Below, piece by piece: positions 54,920-64,000 of a stretch of 64,000 bases of DNA. The first letter of the stretch is position 1. Every line of letters begins with the position of its first letter. This stretch comes from Bog-532 sp963828445 (GTDB lineage Bacteria > Actinomycetota > Actinomycetes > Streptosporangiales > Streptosporangiaceae). A model generated the notes under the pieces. That model had not been told where the DNA came from and made no database searches. It saw only the letters and a list, made by a program, of their open reading frames with translations. The stretch spans positions 1 to 64,000 of the forward strand of contig CAWHFP010000017.1 of assembly GCA_963828445.1 (NCBI GenBank), read 5' to 3'. A program made the translations under genes and the position numbers.

Positions 54920-56052
54920 CCACCGACACTGAGCAGCCGGGCCAGCAGCAGTGGGCCGACCTGGCCGCGCGCGACCTCGGCGGCAGCGTGGTCTACGCCA
55001 ACGACGAGCTGTTCGCCGTGCGGGAGAACCTGATCAAGCCGGGCGACCCGGTGTTCCAGCCGCACACCTTCGGCCCCAAGGGCCAGATCATGGACGGCTG
55101 GGAGACCCGCCGCCGGCGGGAGCCCGGCCACGACCACGCCATCGTCCGGCTGGGGGTCGGCGGGGTGGTCCGCCGGGTCGTGGTCGACACCAGCTGGTTC
55201 ACCGGCAACTACCCGCCCGAGGTGTCGGTCGAGGCCTGCGGGGCCGAGGGTTACCCGGGGCCCGCCGAGCTGGCCGCGGCGCAGTGGACCACGCTGGTGC
55301 CGCGCAGCCCGGTCCGGGGCGACCACCGCAACGAGTTCGACGTCCGCGCCGAGCAGCGCTTCACCCACGTCCGGCTGACCATCTACCCCGACGGCGGCGT
55401 GGCCCGGCTGCGGGTCTTCGGCGAGCCGGTCCCCGACCCGCGGCTGCTGCCGGGGGTGATCGACCTGGCCGCGCTGGAGAACGGCGCGCTGGTCACCGAC
55501 TCCAGCAACAGCTTCTACAACTCGGCCGGCCAGCTGATCAAACCCGGGCTGGCCCGGGTCATGGGCGACGGGTGGGAGACCTCCCGCCGCCGCGACGACG
55601 GCCACGACTGGGTCGAGGTCCAGCTGGCCTGCGCGGGCGCGGTCGAAGTGGCCGAGCTGGACACCTCCTGCTTCGTGGGCAACGCCCCCGGCTGGGCCGT
55701 CCTGCGCGGTGACGGCGGGGACCTGCTGCCGCGCACCGCGCTGCAGCCCGACACCCGGCACCGGTTCGCCATCGACGGCGGCCCCGTGGCCGAACAGGTC
55801 CGGCTCGACGTCTTCCCGGACGGCGGCATGGCCCGGCTGCGGGTGTACGGGGCGCCCACCCCGGCCGCCCGGGACGCCCTGGCCAGCCGGTTCCTGCACC
55901 TGCTGCCGCGGCCCCAGCTCGCGGCCATCCTCACCGCGGCCGGGCTGCCGCCCACCGACGCGGCCGGCCACGCCGCCGGCGGGGCCGGGCTCGCGGATCT
56001 GCCCCCGTCCCTGCGCGCGCAGTTCCGCGTCGCACCCCCCAGCACTCGATAA
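54916..56052 (+). CDS. alc: Allantoicase
   Basis: A 378-residue allantoicase, converting allantoate to ureidoglycolate and urea. It consists of two homologous jelly-roll halves: GWETRRRREPGHDHAIVRLG with VDTSWFTGNYP in the first, and GWETSRRRDDGHDWVEVQLA with LDTSCFVGNAP in the second. HFRLTIYPDGG-like strands (VRLTIYPDGGVARLRVFG and VRLDVFPDGGMARLRVYG) repeat too. ATG 54916 overlaps the allantoinase stop (ATGA). Its presence means the cluster uses the allantoicase route, not allantoate amidohydrolase. Confidence 0.95.
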   Translation: MTTDTEQPGQQQWADLAARDLGGSVVYANDELFAVRENLIKPGDPVFQPHTFGPKGQIMDGWETRRRREPGHDHAIVRLGVGGVVRRVVVDTSWFTGNYPPEVSVEACGAEGYPGPAELAAAQWTTLVPRSPVRGDHRNEFDVRAEQRFTHVRLTIYPDGGVARLRVFGEPVPDPRLLPGVIDLAALENGALVTDSSNSFYNSAGQLIKPGLARVMGDGWETSRRRDDGHDWVEVQLACAGAVEVAELDTSCFVGNAPGWAVLRGDGGDLLPRTALQPDTRHRFAIDGGPVAEQVRLDVFPDGGMARLRVYGAPTPAARDALASRFLHLLPRPQLAAILTAAGLPPTDAAGHAAGGAGLADLPPSLRAQFRVAPPSTR

Positions 56053-56080
56053 GGCTCGACAGCAACAGGAAAGGGTCACC

Positions 56081-56977
56081 ATGGCCATCACGTTCGGCGA
56101 CAACCAGTACGGCAAGGCCGAGGTCCGCCTGGTCCACGTCACCCGCGACGGTGACCGGCACCAGCTCAAGGACCTGAACGTCTCCTCCTCGCTGCGCGGC
56201 GACTTCGCCGCCGCGCACCTGGCGGGCGACAACTCGCACGTGGTCGCCACCGACACCCAGAAGAACACCGTCTACGCCTTCGCCCAGCAGTACGGGGTCG
56301 GCCAGATCGAGGACTTCGGGCTGCGGCTGGGTCACCATTTCGTCGACGACTTCGAGTGGGTCACCGGGGCCCAGATCCGGATCGAGGAGTACGGCTGGGA
56401 CCGGATCGAGGTCGACGGGGCCGAACACCCGCACGCCTTCTCCCGGGCCGGCGGCGGCACCCGGACCACGGTGGTCACCGTCGACGGGCCGCAGGCCTGG
56501 GTGGTGTCCGGCCTGACCGACCTGACCGTGCTGAAGTCGACCGGCTCGGAGTTCACCGGGTTCCCCCGGGACCGCTACACCAGCCTGCCCGAGGACCGGG
56601 ACCGCATCCTGGCCACCGCGGTCACCGCCCGCTGGCGTTACATCGGCACGGGCCCCGACGTCGATTGGGACAAGGACTACACCGACATCCGGCGCATCCT
56701 GCTCGAGGCGTTCGCGGCCAAGCACAGCCTGGCCCTGCAGCAGACCCTCTACTACATGGGCGAGCAGGTGCTCGAAGCGCACCCCGAGGTGGCCGAGATC
56801 CGGATGTCGATGCCGAACAAGCACCACTTCCTGGTCGACCTGAGCCCGTTCGGGCTGCCCAACGACCGTGAGGTCTACTACGCGGCCGACCGGCCCTACG
56901 GGCTGATCGAGGGCACGGTCACCCGGGACGACGCCCCGGACGCGGGCCGCGCCTGGCAGGCCGTGCCCGGATTCTGA
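56081..56977 (+). CDS. Urate oxidase (cofactor-free uricase)
   Basis: A 298-residue uricase oxidising urate to 5-hydroxyisourate with O2, no cofactor. The catalytic Lys12 (YGKAEVR), Thr in VVATDTQKNTVYAFA and His in PNKHHFLVDLSPFG are all in place; LEAHPEVAEIRMSMPNKHH is the family signature. AGGAAAGGG lies ten bases before the ATG. 28 bases after allantoicase. Confidence 0.96.
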   Translation: MAITFGDNQYGKAEVRLVHVTRDGDRHQLKDLNVSSSLRGDFAAAHLAGDNSHVVATDTQKNTVYAFAQQYGVGQIEDFGLRLGHHFVDDFEWVTGAQIRIEEYGWDRIEVDGAEHPHAFSRAGGGTRTTVVTVDGPQAWVVSGLTDLTVLKSTGSEFTGFPRDRYTSLPEDRDRILATAVTARWRYIGTGPDVDWDKDYTDIRRILLEAFAAKHSLALQQTLYYMGEQVLEAHPEVAEIRMSMPNKHHFLVDLSPFGLPNDREVYYAADRPYGLIEGTVTRDDAPDAGRAWQAVPGF

Positions 56978-57055
56978 GCTGGCAGGACGGAACCATGAGC
57001 GAGCTATCGTCGGTAGCAGGGACAGAACACACGGTCACAGGCCGGGGGAGGTGCC

Positions 57056-60901
<3,846 letters not shown>

Positions 60902-60902
60902 G

Positions 60903-61725
60903 GTGGACTGGCTGGAGGCGGTGCAGCAGCTCCGCCACGACGGCGAGCCCGGCGTGCTGATCACCGTGGCCGAGGTGCGCGGCCACGCGCCCCGCGAGGC
61001 CGGGGCCAAGATGGTGGCCGGCCGCGACGAGACCTGGGGCAGCGTGGGCGGCGGCAACCTGGAGGCGTCGGCGGTGGCCCGGGCCCGGGAGCTGATCGAG
61101 GCCGGCGCCACCCAGCCCGAGTTCCGCGAGTCCAAGCTCAGCCCGCACAGCCGGAACGAGCACGGCCGCCAGTGCTGCGGCGGCGTGGTCCGGCTGCTGC
61201 TGGAACCGCTGCCGGCCCGGCCGGTGGTGGCGCTGTTCGGCCTGGGGCACGTGGGCTACGAGCTGGCCCGCATCCTGTCCCGGCTGCCGATCCAGCTCCG
61301 GCTGGCCGACTCCCGGCCCGAGCCGCTGGACCGGGTCCGGCTGGCCGACGTCATCGACGGCCGCGCCGACGTGCACGTGCACCACACGCTGCTGGGGGAG
61401 CAGGTCCTGGAACAGCTGCCCCCGGGGTCGCACGTGCTGATCATGACCCACGACCACGCCGAGGACTTCGCCCTGTGCGACGCGGCCCTGCGGCTGCCCC
61501 AGCCGCTGGGCAGCATCGGGCTGATCGGCTCCAGCGCCAAGTGGACCCGGTTCCGGGCCCAGCTGGCCGGCCAGGGGCACGGGCCCGAGGTCGATCGGCC
61601 GGATCACCTGCCCCATCGGCCTGCCCGGCATCACCGGCAAGGAGCCGGCCGTGATCGCGGTCGCGGTGGCGGCCGCCCTGCTGCCCCGCCTGACCCTGGC
61701 CGCTCGCGAGCAGGTCTCGTCATGA
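60903..61725 (+). CDS. xdhC: Xanthine dehydrogenase accessory protein XdhC, frameshifted
   Basis: Repaired length 273 residues. XdhC binds molybdopterin and inserts the sulphurated cofactor into XdhB. The N-terminal XdhC/CoxI domain (LITVAEVRGHAPREAGAKMVAG, GGGNLEA) and C-terminal Rossmann domain (VALFGLGHVGYELARIL, MTHDHAEDFALCDAAL) are present. One extra base near 61588-61594 shifts the end; the right frame gives IGRITCPIGLPGITGKEPAVI and stops at 61723-61725. The wrong frame reads into guanine deaminase and mimics a fusion. Confidence 0.92.
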
Positions 61726-63047
61726 CCATCTACGCGGGCACGATCATCGACGTCCCCGGGGACCCGTTCGCGGGTGACCCCGAGCAGGCCCTGGCCGCCG
61801 ACGACGACGGCGCGCTGCTGGTCCAGGACGGGATCATCCGGGCCCGCGGCTCGCTGACCTCGGTGCGCGCGGCCTACCCGGCCGAGCCGGTCACCCGGCT
61901 GGACGGCGGCCTGCTGCTGCCCGGGTTCGTCGACACCCACGTGCACTACCCGCAGCTGCGGGCCATCGGCGGGCTGGGCATGCCGCTGCTGGACTGGCTG
62001 GAGCGGTGCGCGCTGCCGGAAGAGGCCCGGCTGGCCGACCGCGCCTACGCCCGCGCCGTGGCCCGGGAGTTCCTGGACGGCCTGACCGGCTCGGGCACCA
62101 CCAGCGCGCTGGTGTTCGGGTCGCACTTCCCGGGGGCCATGGAGGAGCTGTTCACCGCGGCCGGCCAGCGCGGCCTGAACCTGACCTCGGGCCTGGTCCT
62201 GAGCGACCGGATCCTGCGCCCGGACCTGCTCGACACCCCGGAGGAGGCGCTGACCGGCAGCGCCGAGCTGATCAGCCGCTGGCACGAGCACGGCCGGCTG
62301 CGCTACGCGGTCACCCCCCGGTTCTCGCTGTCGGCGTCGGACGAGATGCTGGACGTCTGCGCCGAACTGCTGGGCAAGGGCGTCTGGTTCACGTCGCACA
62401 TCAACGAGAACCTGGCCGAGATCGCCCAGGTGGCGGGCTTGTTCCCGGAGGCCCGGCACTACCTGGACACCTACCGGCGGCACGGCCTGGTCACCGAGCG
62501 GAGCGTGTTCGCGCACAACGTGCACCCCGACGACGCCGAGCTGGCCACCCTGGCCGAGCACGGGGCCTCGGTCTCCCACTGCGCGACCAGCAACTGCGCG
62601 CTGGGCAGCGGATTGTTCCCGCTGCGCCGCCACCTGGACCACGGCGTGCACGTGGCCCTCGGCTCCGACGTGGGCGCGGGCGTCGGCCTGTTCCTGCCCA
62701 AGGAGGCGCTGCAGGCCTACTTCGTGCAGCAGTTGCTGGGACCGGAGGGGGTGAGCCTGACCCCGGTGCACCTGCTCTACCTGGCCACCCGGGCCGGCGC
62801 CCTGGCGCTGGGCCTGGACGGGCAGGTGGGCGACTTCGGCCTGGGCAAGGACTTCGACGCGGTGTGGCTGCGCCCCGGCCCGGGCACCCCGCTGGCGGTC
62901 AACCTGGCCCACAGTTCCGGCCCGTCCGACGCCCTGGCCCGGGTGTTCGCCCTGGCCACCCCGGCCGACGTGGCCGGGGTCTGGATCCGGGGCGATCAGG
63001 CCCGGTCGGATGGTGCGTCGTCGGCCGGGGAAGAGCTGGCCCGGTAG
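61722..63047 (+). CDS. guaD: Guanine deaminase
   Basis: A 441-residue amidohydrolase converting guanine to xanthine. Zinc ligands in LPGFVDTHVHYPQLRAIGG (HxH), later His in WFTSHINENLAE and FAHNVHPDD, and Asp in ALGSDVGAG; CATSNCALGSGLFPL is the guanine deaminase signature. ATG 61722 overlaps the xdhC stop (ATGA). Its 3' end overlaps the convergent AtzF-C-like gene by 52 bases. It feeds xanthine directly to the dehydrogenase. Confidence 0.94.
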   Translation: MTIYAGTIIDVPGDPFAGDPEQALAADDDGALLVQDGIIRARGSLTSVRAAYPAEPVTRLDGGLLLPGFVDTHVHYPQLRAIGGLGMPLLDWLERCALPEEARLADRAYARAVAREFLDGLTGSGTTSALVFGSHFPGAMEELFTAAGQRGLNLTSGLVLSDRILRPDLLDTPEEALTGSAELISRWHEHGRLRYAVTPRFSLSASDEMLDVCAELLGKGVWFTSHINENLAEIAQVAGLFPEARHYLDTYRRHGLVTERSVFAHNVHPDDAELATLAEHGASVSHCATSNCALGSGLFPLRRHLDHGVHVALGSDVGAGVGLFLPKEALQAYFVQQLLGPEGVSLTPVHLLYLATRAGALALGLDGQVGDFGLGKDFDAVWLRPGPGTPLAVNLAHSSGPSDALARVFALATPADVAGVWIRGDQARSDGASSAGEELAR

Positions 63048-63406
63048 GCCCGCCACCCGCCGTAGGCCGAGATGTCCCGGTGGCCGCCGGTCTGGTGTTC
63101 GGTGTCGCGCAGGATCATGGCGAACGAGAAGTCGCCGTCGTCCAGCTCGATCAGGCCCAGCTCCAGCTCGGGCGGCTCGGTGTCGAGCAGGTCCCGTAGT
63201 TGCTTCATCGGCACGTCATACAGCTCGCCCAGGATGGCCTCCCCGGGCCCGCCTCCCGCCGGGTACAACGCCGGGAACTCGTCGCGCACCGAGTAGAACC
63301 GGTACTTGTCCGCCGTCCGCCGTTCCCCGACCAGCGGCACCCCCTCAATCGTGTGATGCGCCCGCCCCCCGCGCATCCCGTCCCCGTTGAGGAACATCCA
63401 AGCCAT
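62996..63406 (-). CDS. Stand-alone allophanate hydrolase C-terminal-like (gamma-glutamylcyclotransferase-fold) protein
   Basis: A 136-residue single domain. MAWMFLNGDGMRGGRAHHTI begins like the C-terminal domain of allophanate hydrolase (AtzF/DUF-A type), with VGERRTADKYRFYSVRDEFPALYP and ILGELYDVPMKQLRDLL following. In AtzF this domain decarboxylates the intermediate N-carboxyurea; alone its role is uncertain. ATG 63406 has GGAG six bases upstream. Convergent with guanine deaminase. The amidase half of allophanate hydrolase is not in the window. The link to urea from purine breakdown is inference. Confidence 0.78.
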   Translation of the reverse strand: MAWMFLNGDGMRGGRAHHTIEGVPLVGERRTADKYRFYSVRDEFPALYPAGGGPGEAILGELYDVPMKQLRDLLDTEPPELELGLIELDDGDFSFAMILRDTEHQTGGHRDISAYGGWRAYRASSSPADDAPSDRA

Positions 63407-63803
63407 CCGCGCCTCCCCCGATAGGGCCCGAACCGGGATATTCCCGCCCCCCGCCCGCCAACCCACCCCCCCGTCGCCCCCGCTTATTTACCGTGACCGG
63501 CCCGCCCCCGCCGTACTCCGGTTCCCGCTCCGCCTCCCGTCCCGCTCATCCGCACCGCCTCATCACCGCACCCGCCCCCGGCCCTCCCCGCATGCGGAGG
63601 CCCAGGACGCACAGTGTGAGCCGCCAGCCAGTGGGATTTCTGGGCCCAGGATGGCCACAGTGAGGCCCGGGACGGCGGGCCCGCGCCGCACCCAGCCGAC
63701 AGCGGCACCGCCGACCGCCGGGGGCAGTTCCTGGGCGTGGGCGCCTTTGACTCCGGATGCTGGCCCGGCCGAGCCGCCCCCCGCCGGACGGCCCGACAAC
63801 GGG
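63407..63803. other. Intergenic region, no gene seen
   Basis: About 400 bases between the AtzF-C-like gene and the partial regulator. The part to 63600 has a strong C-over-G bias with C-runs on the plus strand. Open frames here lack family similarity and ribosome sites. Confidence 0.5.
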
Positions 63804-64000
63804 TCAGCGGACCAGAGCCTGCAGGTGGGGCAGTTTCGCCGCGGTGGCCCCGTCGGCCGGGCTGTAACCGGTCACGACCAGGCCGTCCGGGCGAGGCTCG
63901 GACCACAGCTGGTAGGCAGCCAGCCGCAGGGCACCGACCACCGGGTGCAGGAAACGCTGCGGGGCGCTGCCGGGGTAGAAGACATCGGGCTGGCACCACA
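63804..64000 (-). CDS. C-terminal end of an MmyB-like helix-turn-helix regulator (partial, cut by the window edge)
   Basis: Reading leftward from the edge, the frame gives FYPGSAPQRFLHPVVGALRL, then AYQLWSEPRPDGLVVTGYSPADGATAAKL, ending at TGA 63804-63806. It closely matches the sensor-domain end of the gene at 35337-36236 (HYRHPVVGTLSLIRFQLWAEPREDG). The helix-turn-helix half lies outside the window. Other open frames over this DNA are not coding. Confidence 0.8.
   Translation of the reverse strand, partial: WCQPDVFYPGSAPQRFLHPVVGALRLAAYQLWSEPRPDGLVVTGYSPADGATAAKLPHLQALVR

Noticed and set aside
53548..56052. Apparent single 834-residue allantoinase-allantoicase fusion
   Set aside because: An extra base near 54608 shifts allantoinase into the frame of the next gene. 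The correct allantoinase C-terminus is intact in the other frame and ends with a normal ATGA overlap.
60903..63047. Apparent 714-residue XdhC-guanine deaminase fusion
   Set aside because: An extra base near 61591 causes it. The proper XdhC ending and stop (61723-61725) are in the neighbouring frame, and guanine deaminase has its own ATG.
63484..63999. A 171-codon minus-strand frame at the right edge
   Set aside because: It lies out of frame with the recognisable MmyB-like C-terminus at 63804-64000 and has no family similarity.

Overview
The window is high-GC, gene-dense DNA from an actinomycete. Supporting signs are a partial 'conservon' signalling pair, a LytR-CpsA-Psr protein, a CofD/F420 family protein, secreted glycoside hydrolases with ricin-type lectin repeats, many GTG/TTG starts and ATGA overlaps. 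The genus cannot be told from the sequence alone.

Layout. 1-3.6 kb: secreted GH18 chitinase-like and GH30 glucanase-like enzymes, each with a perfect terminator hairpin. 3.6-12.6 kb: a branched-chain-amino-acid-type (Liv) ABC transporter operon ending in a degenerate M24 'pita-bread' hydrolase, a beta-hydroxyacid dehydrogenase, and a divergent second copy of the binding protein. 12.6-19 kb: a conservon-type sensor kinase plus roadblock protein, an alpha/beta hydrolase, an S66 peptidase and an LCP protein. 19-24.7 kb: a sugar/polyol ABC operon with its ATPase and a zinc polyol-type dehydrogenase. 24.8-33.9 kb: a metallo-beta-lactamase-fold protein and PaaX-type regulator, a feruloyl-CoA-synthase-like ligase, then the aerobic benzoyl-CoA epoxide ('box') pathway (BoxC, BoxB, benzoate-CoA ligase) and an acetyltransferase. 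33.9-44.8 kb: mixed accessory genes (MFS pump, MmyB-like regulator, beta-helix protein, P450, two-component system, CofD, two truncated genes, regulator, small secreted protein). 44.8-63.4 kb: a nearly complete purine catabolic regulon. 63.8-64 kb: the tail of a second MmyB-like regulator.

The purine block connects end to end. Guanine deaminase and xanthine dehydrogenase (XdhA/B with maturation factor XdhC) make urate. Urate oxidase, HIU hydrolase and OHCU decarboxylase make allantoin. Allantoinase and allantoicase make ureidoglycolate and urea. Glyoxylate carboligase, hydroxypyruvate isomerase, tartronate semialdehyde reductase and glycerate kinase take glyoxylate to phosphoglycerate. An NCS2 permease imports the substrate. 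An IclR-family protein is the likely regulator, and related operator-like sequences (two full, one partial) lie at the three promoters where it would be expected to act. No ureidoglycolate lyase or urease is visible.

The main caution is sequence quality. Ten otherwise well-conserved genes carry twelve single-base frameshifts, ten of them an extra base, mostly in short G/C runs. In every case correcting the indels restores a normal family length. This looks like assembly error rather than decay. Genes broken this way are given as one CDS spanning the repaired frame, with the break position stated. Two neighbouring genes (a nucleotidyltransferase-like and a TMEM175-like fragment) look truly truncated.
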